Shown in pieces: positions 52,420-60,659 of a stretch of 64,000 nt of DNA. The position numbers were made by a program, and so were the translations under genes. Where the stretch lies: NCBI RefSeq assembly GCF_016125575.1, contig NZ_WGLM01000004.1, forward strand, positions 374,501 to 438,500, written 5' to 3'. This DNA comes from Limimaricola sp. (GTDB taxonomy: Bacteria > Pseudomonadota > Alphaproteobacteria > Rhodobacterales > Rhodobacteraceae). Each line of letters opens with the position of its first letter. Within the stretch, counting starts at the first letter, position 1. The notes below the pieces were generated by a model. It saw only the letters and a program-made list of their open reading frames with translations. It was not told the DNA's origin and did not search any database.

Positions 52420-53811
52420 TTACCTCGTTGTGAAATCCTGACCAGGTTGCGCGCCAGCATCAGATGATCCTGTTGTCGCTCCCTTGGCCGGCCCGGCGGT
52501 TGCCGTCAACGCCTGCCGCAGTGCGGCGAAACTTGCCAGAACGCCGCGCGGCTCGCGCAGGGCAAGGAACCGTTCCAGCCCCGGTTGCACCGCGATGGCG
52601 GCATCGGTTCTGGCATCGGCACCCGGTGTGTAAAGCCCCGCCTGGATCATGAGTGCGCTACGATCATAGGTGCCCAGCTGCCCACGGGCCTCGGCGATCA
52701 TCGCATTCTCGGGCACGCTGGCTACGCCGGGCAGCGACCGCGAGACCGAGCGGAGCAGGTCCACCGCCGGAAACCGTCCCCGCTCGGCTATTTGCCGGTC
52801 GAGCACGACATGCCCGTCAAGGACCCCCCGCAGCATGTCGGCCACCGGCTCGTCCATGTCCGATCCGGCGACCAGAACGGAATAGACGGCGGTGATATCG
52901 CCCATGTCTTTGGCGCCCGGCCCGGCCCGCTCGCACAGCGCGGCAATGGCCGGGCCTGTCGTCGCCGGATAGCCGCGCAGCGCAGCGGGCTCGCCCGCAG
53001 CCGCGGCCAGTTCGCGATGCGCCTCGGCGAACCGCGTCACCGAATCAACCAGCAACAGCACCTGCCGCCCGCAATCGCGAAAATGTTCGGCCACCGCCGT
53101 CGCCGCCCAGGCGCAGCGCCGCCGCACCTGTGGTGCCCGGTCGGACGTGGCCGCGACGACGACGGACCGCGCCATCCCCTCTGGTCCCAGCACGTCCTGC
53201 ACGAAATGACGCACCTCGCGCCCGCGTTCGCCGACCAGCGCGATGACGATGACATCGGCCTCGACCCCGCGCGCGAGATCAGCCAGCAAAGTCGATTTGC
53301 CCACGCCCGACCCGGCGAAAAGCCCGATGCGTTGCCCCCGCGCCAGCGGCAGCAAGGTGTCGAACACGGCGAACCCGGTCGCAAGTCTCTGTCCCAGGGC
53401 GCGGCGCGCATAGGCCGGTGGCGGGGCGGCCCGCAGGGCGCGCGCATGGTGGCCGGGCAGGATCGGCCGCCCGTCCAGCGGCCGCCCATCAGGGTCGATC
53501 ACGCGACCAATCCAGTCGTCATGCGGGGCAAAGACCGGGGCCGTCTCCAGCCGGACGGGCGTGCCCAGCGCCACGCCTTCGGCCGATCCCTCGGGCATGA
53601 GCGCGACACGATCAGGCTCAAGGCCGATGACCTCGGCAGCAAGGGGCGTGCCCGGTTGCAGGATAAGCGCCCGATCACCCAGCCTGACCGAGGCCGGAAA
53701 ACCGGCAACGGTCACGGCGCCTGCGCCCGCGCCCACGACGCGGCCCAAGCGCGCCACGGGGCCAAGCCGCGAAATCGCCATGGCGGCGCGGGCAAGTGTT
53801 TCGGCCGGCAT
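52420..53811 (-). CDS. fliI: Flagellar export ATPase FliI
   Basis: 463-residue F1-beta-like ATPase energising flagellar export. Walker A 'GLFAGSGVGKSTLL', conserved 'GERGREVRHF', and 'LLVDSVTRFAEAHRE' for Walker B. GGGAG precedes ATG 53811. Usually followed by fliJ; here it is followed by convergent DUF1217, so FliJ must be elsewhere (see 58439). Divergent from flgB. Confidence 0.95.
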   Translation of the reverse strand: MPAETLARAAMAISRLGPVARLGRVVGAGAGAVTVAGFPASVRLGDRALILQPGTPLAAEVIGLEPDRVALMPEGSAEGVALGTPVRLETAPVFAPHDDWIGRVIDPDGRPLDGRPILPGHHARALRAAPPPAYARRALGQRLATGFAVFDTLLPLARGQRIGLFAGSGVGKSTLLADLARGVEADVIVIALVGERGREVRHFVQDVLGPEGMARSVVVAATSDRAPQVRRRCAWAATAVAEHFRDCGRQVLLLVDSVTRFAEAHRELAAAAGEPAALRGYPATTGPAIAALCERAGPGAKDMGDITAVYSVLVAGSDMDEPVADMLRGVLDGHVVLDRQIAERGRFPAVDLLRSVSRSLPGVASVPENAMIAEARGQLGTYDRSALMIQAGLYTPGADARTDAAIAVQPGLERFLALREPRGVLASFAALRQALTATAGPAKGATTGSSDAGAQPGQDFTTR

Positions 53812-53843
53812 CGTGCGCTCCCTTCTGGTTTCGACAACCCGAT

Positions 53844-53864
53844 CTTAAGGAATCACCCTTAAGG
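53844..53864. promoter_or_regulatory. Direct repeat CTTAAGG-N7-CTTAAGG between fliI and flgB
   Basis: Two copies of CTTAAGG (53844-53850 and 53858-53864) 14 bases apart in the 85-base divergent region. Each copy contains the palindrome CTTAAG. Spacing differs from the CtrA consensus, so the cognate regulator is unknown. Confidence 0.45.
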
Positions 53865-53896
53865 CAAGGTTGAAGCCAATCGTGGGAGAAGCCCCG

Positions 53897-54277
53897 ATGT
53901 TCGAAAGCCTGACGATATTCCGGACCGCCGGCGCACTGGCCAATTATGCCGGCCGGCAAGAGGCGCTCATTGCGCGCAACATTGCCAATGCGGATACGCC
54001 CGGTTACCGCGCGCAGACCTTGGCGCCGTTTGCCGCGATGGTCGACGGTCCAACGGCCCCGCAGATGCGCGCGACCCGCCCCGGGCACCTTGCCGCGCCA
54101 GAGGCGATGACCGCCGCCGCCCCGCAGGACCGCCCGACAGAGGCCGCGCCCAACGGCAATACCGTCGCCATCGAGGACGAGATGGTTGCCGCCAGCCAGA
54201 CCGCGCAGGATCACGCCCGTGCGATGGCCATCTACAAACACGCGCTGACCGTCCTGCGGCTCAGCCTTGGACGGTAG
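53897..54277 (+). CDS. flgB: Flagellar basal-body rod protein FlgB
   Basis: 126-residue proximal rod subunit. 'RNIANADTPGYRAQTLAPF' is the rod-protein signature, and the C-terminal helix 'DHARAMAIYKHALTVLRLSLGR' forms the rod coiled coil. ATG 53897 is preceded by GGAG with eight-base spacing; the TTG upstream is not used. First gene of the flgBC-fliE-fliQ-flgFGAH-fliL operon. Confidence 0.95.
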   Translation: MFESLTIFRTAGALANYAGRQEALIARNIANADTPGYRAQTLAPFAAMVDGPTAPQMRATRPGHLAAPEAMTAAAPQDRPTEAAPNGNTVAIEDEMVAASQTAQDHARAMAIYKHALTVLRLSLGR

Positions 54278-54286
54278 GGGCGCGCG

Positions 54287-54679
54287 ATGACCGATTTCAC
54301 CTCGGCCCTTGCGGTCGCCGCCAGCGGGATGAAAGCGCAGGCCGGGCGGCTACGCCATGTCTCGGAAAACATCGCCAATGCCGACACGCCCGGCTATCAC
54401 CGCAAGCTGACCAGTTTCCGGGCCGAAATGCTGGGCGGCCAGCCCGATGGCGAGGTTTCCCTTGGCCCCGTCAGGCTGGACCAGACAGCACCACAGCGCA
54501 TCTACGACCCGTCCAGCCCGCTGGCCGACCCGACCGGGTATTACGACGGCTCCAACGTCGACCTGCTGGTCGAGATTGCCGACGCGCGCGAGGCACAGCG
54601 CAGCTACGAAGCCAACCTCAAGATGTTCGACCAGACGCGCCAGATGGCGCAGTCCCTGCTCGACCTGCTCAAGCGCTGA
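54287..54679 (+). CDS. flgC: Flagellar basal-body rod protein FlgC
   Basis: 130-residue rod subunit: N-terminal 'LAVAASGMKAQAGRLRHVSENIANADTPGYHRK' and C-terminal 'EIADAREAQRSYEANLKMFDQTRQMAQSLLDLLKR'. Normal length. Nine bases after flgB and eleven before fliE. Confidence 0.96.
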   Translation: MTDFTSALAVAASGMKAQAGRLRHVSENIANADTPGYHRKLTSFRAEMLGGQPDGEVSLGPVRLDQTAPQRIYDPSSPLADPTGYYDGSNVDLLVEIADAREAQRSYEANLKMFDQTRQMAQSLLDLLKR

Positions 54680-54690
54680 AAGGGGCCAAG

Positions 54691-54978
54691 ATGAAGCTTC
54701 AATCCTCCCTCGTGGCCCAGGCCTACAGCGCCAACCGCCCGGCCACCGCCCCCCGCCCCGACGCGACAGGCGGCAGCCTGTTCGGGCAGGTGGCCCAGGA
54801 TTTCGCAACGACGCTGAAGAACGGTGAACAGCAGGCGATGGCCAACATGACCTCGGGCGCCGATCCGCATGCGCTGGTGCAGGCCCTGGCGCAGACGGAA
54901 CTTGCCGTCGAAACCGCCGTGACCGTCCGCAACAAGGTGGTCGAGGCCTACCAGGAAATCCTGAGGATGCCGGTATGA
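54691..54978 (+). CDS. fliE: Flagellar hook-basal body complex protein FliE
   Basis: 95-residue adapter joining MS ring and rod. C-terminal 'ALAQTELAVETAVTVRNKVVEAYQEILRMPV' is diagnostic. Overlaps fliQ by four bases (ATGA). Confidence 0.94.
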   Translation: MKLQSSLVAQAYSANRPATAPRPDATGGSLFGQVAQDFATTLKNGEQQAMANMTSGADPHALVQALAQTELAVETAVTVRNKVVEAYQEILRMPV

Positions 54979-55244
54979 TGACCGAAGCGATGTTCTATGA
55001 CGTGCTGCGGCAGGGCCTGTGGGTGGCCGTCATCATCTCCATCCCGATCCTGACGGTGGCACTGGTCAGCGGGCTGGCCGTGGGCCTGTTTCAGGCCCTG
55101 ACCTCGGTTCAGGAAATGACCCTTACCTTCGTGCCCAAGATGATCTGCATCGTTGCGGTTTTCTGGCTGACGATGGGGTTCATGTCGCGCGCGCTGGTCA
55201 GCTTCTTCCAGACCGGGCTGATCCCCCTGATCGCGGGGCGCTGA
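54975..55244 (+). CDS. fliQ: Flagellar export gate protein FliQ
   Basis: 89-residue export gate protein with two transmembrane helices: 'VAVIISIPILTVALVSGLAVGLFQALTSVQEMTLTFVPK' and a second helix before 'SFFQTGLIPLIAGR'. Part of the FliPQR gate; FliR is encoded at 59880, FliP is not in the window. Confidence 0.95.
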   Translation: MMTEAMFYDVLRQGLWVAVIISIPILTVALVSGLAVGLFQALTSVQEMTLTFVPKMICIVAVFWLTMGFMSRALVSFFQTGLIPLIAGR

Positions 55245-55247
55245 ACG

Positions 55248-55964
55248 ATGGACAACGCCCTTTACGCCACGCTGACCCGGCAGTCCGGCCTGATGCAGGA
55301 AATGCGCGTGGTCGCCAACAACATTGCCAACGCCAATACCACAGGCTTTCGGACGGAGGGGATGGTGTTTGCCGAACATATTGCCGCGCTCGGGTCCCGG
55401 TCGGACTCGCTGTCGATGGCGACAGGGCTGGTGCGCGATACGCTGGGGGCGCAAGGCGCACTGGCGCAGACCGGCGGCACCTTCGACCTCGCCATCGAGG
55501 GCGACGGTTTCTTCCAGGTGCAGACGCCGCAGGGCCTCCGCCTGACGCGCGCCGGGGCCTTCATCCCGAACGAGGTCGGCGACCTGGTGACGGCCGATGG
55601 CTATCAGGTGCTCGACAGCGGCGGCGCGCCCATATTCGTGCCGCAAGGGGTGCAGACCATCGCCATTGCGCCGGACGGCACGCTTTCGGCTGACGGGCAG
55701 GCAGTGGGGCAGGTGGGCCTTGTCATGCCGGCCAATCCGCTTGCGGTCACCCGCGAGGCCGGCACGCTGTTCGATCCGGGCGGCGCGGTCGATCCGGCCG
55801 AGGATGGGCGGATCCTGCAGGGTTATGTCGAGGAATCGAACGTCAATCCCATCCAGCAGATCAGCCGGATGATCGAGGTCCAGCGCGCCTACGAGCTCGG
55901 CCAGAGTTTCATGGACAAGGAAGACGCGCGCATCCGCGCCGTCATCCAGACCCTTGCCCGATAA
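55248..55964 (+). CDS. flgF: Flagellar basal-body rod protein FlgF
   Basis: 238-residue rod protein. 'MRVVANNIANANTTGFRTEGMVF' and 'FDLAIEGDGFFQVQTPQGLRLTRAGAF' are family motifs; C-terminal 'NPIQQISRMIEVQRAYELGQSFMDKED'. Three bases after fliQ, twelve before flgG. Confidence 0.95.
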   Translation: MDNALYATLTRQSGLMQEMRVVANNIANANTTGFRTEGMVFAEHIAALGSRSDSLSMATGLVRDTLGAQGALAQTGGTFDLAIEGDGFFQVQTPQGLRLTRAGAFIPNEVGDLVTADGYQVLDSGGAPIFVPQGVQTIAIAPDGTLSADGQAVGQVGLVMPANPLAVTREAGTLFDPGGAVDPAEDGRILQGYVEESNVNPIQQISRMIEVQRAYELGQSFMDKEDARIRAVIQTLAR

Positions 55965-55976
55965 GGAGACAGAGCC

Positions 55977-56762
55977 ATGCGCGCATTGGATATCGCCGCC
56001 GCCGGGATGAGCGCCCAGCAAATGCGGGTCGAGGTGATTTCGAACAACCTCGCCAACATCAGCACGACGGGCTACAACGCCCGCCGCGCCGAATTCGCCG
56101 ACCTGCATTACCAGCAGGTGACGCGGCCCGGCACCATCGCTGCCGCCGACGGCACCGTGCTGCCTACTGGCGTGCAGCTTGGCCTTGGCGTGCGGCCGAC
56201 GGCGGTTTCGGTGATGCTGTCGCAGGGGTCGCTGTCGGCCACTGGTGGCGATCTGGACGTGGCGATCGAGGGCAAAGGATACCTCGAGGTGACGCTGCCC
56301 AACGGCACGTCGGCCTATACCCGCGACGGTGCGCTGAAACGGTCGCCCGACGGGCAGATCGTGACGTCGGACGGCTACCCGGTGGCACCGGGCATCACTA
56401 TCCCCTCCGACGCGCGCTCGATCTCGATCAACGCGCAGGGCGAGGTCTATGCCTACTTCGCCAATCAGGTTCAGCCGACGCTGCTGGGCCAGTTCACGCT
56501 GTCCGATTTCACCAATGCCAAAGGGCTCGAGGCGATGGGTTCGAACCTCTTCCGCGAAACGCCCGCCTCGGGGCCCGCGCTGGTTTCGATCCCGGGGGAG
56601 GACGGGCTGGGACAGCTTCGGCAAGGCTACCTCGAGGACAGCTCGGTCGATGCCGTCAAGGAGGTGACCGACCTGATCCAGGCCCAAAGGGGGTATGAAC
56701 TCAATTCCAAGGTCATCACCGCCGCCGACCAGATGCTGGGCGCGATGGTGCAGGTCCGATGA
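55977..56762 (+). CDS. flgG: Flagellar distal rod protein FlgG
   Basis: 261-residue distal rod subunit. 'AAAGMSAQQMRVEVISNNLANISTTGYNARRAEF' and C-terminal 'EEVTDLIQAQRGYELNSKVITAADQMLGA'-like region define FlgG. Overlaps flgA (ATGA). Confidence 0.96.
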   Translation: MRALDIAAAGMSAQQMRVEVISNNLANISTTGYNARRAEFADLHYQQVTRPGTIAAADGTVLPTGVQLGLGVRPTAVSVMLSQGSLSATGGDLDVAIEGKGYLEVTLPNGTSAYTRDGALKRSPDGQIVTSDGYPVAPGITIPSDARSISINAQGEVYAYFANQVQPTLLGQFTLSDFTNAKGLEAMGSNLFRETPASGPALVSIPGEDGLGQLRQGYLEDSSVDAVKEVTDLIQAQRGYELNSKVITAADQMLGAMVQVR

Positions 56763-57175
56763 TCCGCCTCGCCTGCATCCTGCTTTTGTGCGCTGGCCCG
56801 CTGCGCGCCGAAATCCTCGTGGCGGCGCATACGATCCGGCCCCGCGCCACAATCGGTCCCGATGACATCGTGCGCCGTGACATCGATGCGCCCGGCGGCC
56901 TGTCGGATCCGGCGCAGGTGATAGGGCTGGAGGCGCGCGTGGCCATCTATGCCGGCCGGCCGATCCTGTCCGCCGATATCGGCCTGCCCGCCATCGTCGA
57001 GCGGAACCAGACCGTGCCTTTGCTCTATCGCGGTGGCGGCATCTTGATAACCGCTGAGGGCCGCGCGCTTGATCGGGCCGGGCCGGGGGACGTTATCCGC
57101 GTCATGAACACCGCCTCGCGTGCCACGGTGATGGCGCGGATCGGCGCCGATGGCGCCGCTTATGTCTCGAATTGA
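56759..57175 (+). CDS. flgA: P-ring assembly chaperone FlgA
   Basis: 138-residue periplasmic protein with an N-terminal signal peptide and a single SAF-type region: 'VAAHTIRPRATIGPDDIVRRDI' and 'RPILSADIGLPAIVERNQTVPL'. Shorter than E. coli FlgA (219), lacking the N-terminal domain, which is usual in this group. Assists FlgI P-ring assembly; flgI is not in the window. Confidence 0.88.
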   Translation: MIRLACILLLCAGPLRAEILVAAHTIRPRATIGPDDIVRRDIDAPGGLSDPAQVIGLEARVAIYAGRPILSADIGLPAIVERNQTVPLLYRGGGILITAEGRALDRAGPGDVIRVMNTASRATVMARIGADGAAYVSN

Positions 57176-57185
57176 GAGGTTTCGG

Positions 57186-57911
57186 ATGCGCCTGACCATG
57201 CTGATGTCCTGCGCCGTCCTTGCGGGCTGTTCCGGCCTTGCCCATGTCGGCCGCGCGCCCGACCTGACACCGCCACTGGCCAGCGCCGAACATACCGCGA
57301 TGATCATGGGCGGTCTGCCCGGCACACTCGATCAGCCGCAGGTCGCGCGCGATGCGGCCTCGCTCTGGGCGGGTGACCGCGGCTCCTTGCTGGGCGACCG
57401 GCGGGCGGTCCACAAGGGCGATATCCTGACCGTTGTCATCCAGATCGACGACAAGGCCGAGATGTCGAACACAACCGACCGGGCGCGCAGCGCCTCGCAT
57501 CAGATGGGCCTGCCGCAGCTTTTCGGCCTGCCCCAACGCCTGAACGAGGTATTGCCGGCCGGCGCCTCGACCGACCCCGCGGTGCAGGTCAGTTCATCGT
57601 CCAATGCCAGTGGCAACGGCTCGGTCCGCCGCAACGAAAAGCTGACGTTGCGCATCGCCGCCACCGTGGTCGACGTGCTGCCTAACGGCGTGTTGCAGAT
57701 CCAAGGCAGCCAGGAGGTGCGCGTCAACTTCGAGCTGCGCGAGTTGCTGGTGTCGGGGTTTGTTCGGCCCGACGACATCAGCCGCCAGAACGAAGTTGGC
57801 TACGACAAGATTGCCTCGGCCCGCATCTCTTACGGCGGACGCGGCCAGATCAGTGACATGCAACAACCCCGCTACGGCCAGCAGATTGCCGAGCAGGTGC
57901 TGCCCTTCTGA
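57186..57911 (+). CDS. flgH: Flagellar L-ring lipoprotein FlgH
   Basis: 241-residue outer-membrane L-ring subunit. Signal peptide ends in lipobox AVLAGC, lipidated cysteine at residue 15. 'SLWAGDRGSLLGDRRAVHKGDILTVVIQIDDKAEMSN' and 'NGVLQIQGSQEVRVNFELRELLVSGFVRPDDIS' are diagnostic. ATG 57186 after GAGAGG; the upstream frame overlaps flgA. Confidence 0.95.
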   Translation: MRLTMLMSCAVLAGCSGLAHVGRAPDLTPPLASAEHTAMIMGGLPGTLDQPQVARDAASLWAGDRGSLLGDRRAVHKGDILTVVIQIDDKAEMSNTTDRARSASHQMGLPQLFGLPQRLNEVLPAGASTDPAVQVSSSSNASGNGSVRRNEKLTLRIAATVVDVLPNGVLQIQGSQEVRVNFELRELLVSGFVRPDDISRQNEVGYDKIASARISYGGRGQISDMQQPRYGQQIAEQVLPF

Positions 57912-57932
57912 CCCTGACTTCACGGTGCTCGC

Positions 57933-58442
57933 ATGAAACGGTTCCTGCTACCCCTGCTTCTCGCCCTTGTCGGCACCGCCGCCGGCGCGGGTGCGGGCTG
58001 GATTCTGGGCGGGGCCGCGTCGTCCACCGATCATGCCACCGCCGAAGGCCCGGCCCCGGCTGCCACGCAATGCGATCCGGGCACCACCACCGCGGCTGCC
58101 GTTCCTGATGCGGCGGCCACGCATGACTATGCCCGGCTGAACAGCCAGTTCGTGGTCCCGGTTGTCGAGGGCGGACAGGTCACCGCGCTGGTGGCCTTGT
58201 CGCTCAGCATCGAGGTGCCAACGGGCCGCCAGCACGACGTATTCGATGTCGAGCCAAAGCTGCGCGACGCGCTGCTGCAAGTCCTGTTCGATCACGCCAA
58301 CCTCGGGGGCTTTGGCGGCGACTTCACCAGCGGATCGAACATGCGGGTCTTGCGCGCGTCGCTTCTGAAGGGGGCACAAGGCGTGCTTGGCCCGATGGCG
58401 TCGGACGTGCTGATCATCGACATCGCGCGTCAGAACGTCTAA
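57933..58442 (+). CDS. fliL: Flagellar basal body-associated protein FliL
   Basis: 169-residue inner-membrane protein beside the stator: N-terminal helix 'FLLPLLLALVGTAAGAGAGWILGG', then a periplasmic domain with 'VSLSIEVPTGRQHDVFDVEPKLRDALLQVL'. Last gene of the plus-strand flagellar operon; its stop overlaps the convergent FliJ-like gene by four bases. Confidence 0.9.
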   Translation: MKRFLLPLLLALVGTAAGAGAGWILGGAASSTDHATAEGPAPAATQCDPGTTTAAAVPDAAATHDYARLNSQFVVPVVEGGQVTALVALSLSIEVPTGRQHDVFDVEPKLRDALLQVLFDHANLGGFGGDFTSGSNMRVLRASLLKGAQGVLGPMASDVLIIDIARQNV

Positions 58443-58834
58443 TCCGCGCGCCGCGCCCGCGCGGCCATGTCCGCCTCTCGTGCGCTTTTGTGCAGCGTTT
58501 CTGCGATGCGGTTGCGCCCGAAAGCCTGTGTCAGCCTGTTGTGCGCGATGTCCTGCGCGGCCCGCAGCCGCGCACGTTCCATGTTGATCGTCTGTTTGCG
58601 CGCCGCGATCCACCCCTGCCAGCGCGGGTCGGCACCGGCCAGCTGCGCTGGGTCGGCCTCCCGCAGCGCCGTTGTCGCGGAAAGACGTGACGACAATGCG
58701 CTGTCGAGGGTCGAGAGCAGCGCGACCAACGCGGCGTCCTCGGCTTTCAGCGCGGCCATTTCGGCCTGCCGCGCCGCCAGAACGGTAGCTGTCAGCAGCG
58801 CCAGATCCGCCGTCTGCCGTGCTTGCCGGCTCAT
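58439..58834 (-). CDS. FliJ-like helical protein of flagellar locus
   Basis: 131-residue, highly helical and charged protein with Ala/Leu/Arg heptad-like stretches: 'ARQAEMAALKAEDAALVALLSTLDSAL' and 'MERARLRAAQDIAHNRLTQAFGR'. Size and coiled-coil nature resemble FliJ, the export chaperone that couples FliI to FlhA. It overlaps flhB by four bases (ATGA), so it belongs to the flhA-fliR-flhB unit. No specific family motif recognised; FliJ is an inference from size, structure and the absence of fliJ next to fliI. Confidence 0.5.
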   Translation of the reverse strand: MSRQARQTADLALLTATVLAARQAEMAALKAEDAALVALLSTLDSALSSRLSATTALREADPAQLAGADPRWQGWIAARKQTINMERARLRAAQDIAHNRLTQAFGRNRIAETLHKSAREADMAARARRAD

Positions 58835-59883
58835 CTGCTGTGGGCCCGGGCGCGCATCGCCTCGGCAAATCGGATCGCGGCCGCGACAGCGCGGTAGTGC
58901 TGGCTTTGCACCTCGTCGCCGATTTCGAGGCTGGCATGCAGGGCCCGCGCCGTGGGCGGATCGGCGTGGATCGGGATCCCGTGTTCCTGCGCCACTGACC
59001 GGATCCGCGCCGCCACCTCGTCCACCCCCTTGGCGACGCAGACCGGCGCGCGCCCGGATTTGCGATCCCAGCGCAGCGCGACGGCGTAATGTGTCGGGTT
59101 GACGACGATGACATCCGCCTTGGGCACATCCGCCAGCATCCGGTTCATCGCGATAGAGATGCCCTTTTGCCGGCGCTGCTGGCGCAAGGCAGGATCACCC
59201 TCGCTCTGCTTGGTTTCGTCGATCATCTCCTGCCGGCTCATCCGGTGACGGCGCGCGTGTTCGGCATGCTGCCAGACAAGATCGGCCAGACCCAATGCGA
59301 CCGCGATGACCAAGACCATCGATACAAGGCCAAGGCACAGCGCGCCTATTTCTGCCGCGACCTGTCCGGGCGCCAGTTCCAGCGCCAGCAGGATCCGCGG
59401 CATCCGCTGTGACAGGTAGAGCCCCAGCGTCACCGCGTAGAGCACAAGCTTGGCAAGGCTCTTGCCGAATTCGAACAGCCCTGTGCGGCCGAACTTTTGC
59501 CCCGCCGTCTTCAGCGGCGAGATACGAGACCCTTTGAAGGCCAGTTTCGATGGCGCAAAGACCAGCCCGCGCTGGGCCAGAAGTGACAGAAGTGCCAGCG
59601 CCGCCGGCAGGACGAACCACGGTGCAACCGCCGCCGCGATGGCGCCGAGTGGCCAGCCGTCTTTTGTCGCGCCCGGACTGCCCGCGGCAGACAGAAGCCG
59701 TTCGAGGATTGTGCCAAGTGTGCCGATTGAGGCCGGACCCATCACCGTTGCGGCCAGCAGAAAGCCGCCGTAACCCGCCGCAGTGGTGACATCGGCCGAG
59801 CGCGGCACCTCGCCCTTGGCTCGCGCGTCGTCCAGGCGTTTCTGCGTCGCCTCGAACGGCTTGTCGTCGTCCTCGCTGCTCAT
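58831..59883 (-). CDS. flhB: Flagellar export switch protein FlhB
   Basis: 350-residue export component with four transmembrane helices and a cytoplasmic domain that self-cleaves at NPTH, seen here in 'VIVVNPTHYAVAL'. N-terminal 'DDKPFEATQKRLDDARAKGEVPRSADV' is typical. Overlaps fliR stop and the FliJ-like start (ATGA both sides). Confidence 0.96.
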   Translation of the reverse strand: MSSEDDDKPFEATQKRLDDARAKGEVPRSADVTTAAGYGGFLLAATVMGPASIGTLGTILERLLSAAGSPGATKDGWPLGAIAAAVAPWFVLPAALALLSLLAQRGLVFAPSKLAFKGSRISPLKTAGQKFGRTGLFEFGKSLAKLVLYAVTLGLYLSQRMPRILLALELAPGQVAAEIGALCLGLVSMVLVIAVALGLADLVWQHAEHARRHRMSRQEMIDETKQSEGDPALRQQRRQKGISIAMNRMLADVPKADVIVVNPTHYAVALRWDRKSGRAPVCVAKGVDEVAARIRSVAQEHGIPIHADPPTARALHASLEIGDEVQSQHYRAVAAAIRFAEAMRARAHSR

Positions 59884-60659
59884 GGGCCTTGGCCGAAGGG
59901 CGCCGCGAGAAAGTGGTAAAGCGCATCGCTCCAGACCGACAGGGCCAATGGTGCGGCCAACAACATCAACCCCATCGCACCCAGCGTGATCGCGGGCGCG
60001 CCGATGAAGGCCACCATCAACTGCGGCATCGCGCGGTTTATGACGCCCAGCGTCACGTTGTAGATCAGCGCGGCCAGCGCGAAGGGCGCCGACAGGGTGA
60101 AGGCCAGACCGAACGCGCGTCCAACCTCGGCCAGTCCAACCTCGCTGACCACGCGGCCGGCTATCATCGTTCCCGCCGGAACCAGCCGATAACTTTCAAT
60201 CATATAGGCGGCGAGGCGGACATGCAGGCCCAACAGCGCTGCCAGTGCCAGCCCGCCCACCAGCAGGATCTGCCCGAGCGCGGGCTGCGGATCTGCCCCG
60301 GCGGTGCCGCCGAAAAGTTGCGAGAGCGATGTTGATTGCGCCGCGATTGTGCCTGCCATTTCCAGCGCAAGCACCAGCATGCGCACCGCCGCGCCAAAGA
60401 ACAGGCCCGCGACAACTTCGGCACCACAGGCCGCTATCGCCGCAGTGCCGCCTTGAGGGGGCGCTATGGTGGCCGAGACTGCCGGCACCACGATTGCCCC
60501 GAAGGCCAAAGTCAGGCCCAGCTTTACCCGGAGCGGGACGGACTTCTCGCCAAATGCCGGAAGCAGGGCCATCATCGCGCCGATCCGCAGCAGCACTATC
60601 AGCCCCTGCCATAGAAGGCCCTGACTCTGCTGCGCCCATTGCGCGAGGTCCAGCGTCAT
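59880..60659 (-). CDS. fliR: Flagellar export gate protein FliR
   Basis: 259-residue integral membrane protein with about six helices, partner of FliP and FliQ. 'FGEKSVPLRVKLGLTLAFGAIVVPAV' and 'APFALAALIYNVTLGVINRAMPQLMVAFIGAPA' are typical. ATG 60659 overlaps the flhA stop (ATGA); the long frame upstream is a shadow. Confidence 0.94.
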   Translation of the reverse strand: MTLDLAQWAQQSQGLLWQGLIVLLRIGAMMALLPAFGEKSVPLRVKLGLTLAFGAIVVPAVSATIAPPQGGTAAIAACGAEVVAGLFFGAAVRMLVLALEMAGTIAAQSTSLSQLFGGTAGADPQPALGQILLVGGLALAALLGLHVRLAAYMIESYRLVPAGTMIAGRVVSEVGLAEVGRAFGLAFTLSAPFALAALIYNVTLGVINRAMPQLMVAFIGAPAITLGAMGLMLLAAPLALSVWSDALYHFLAAPFGQGP

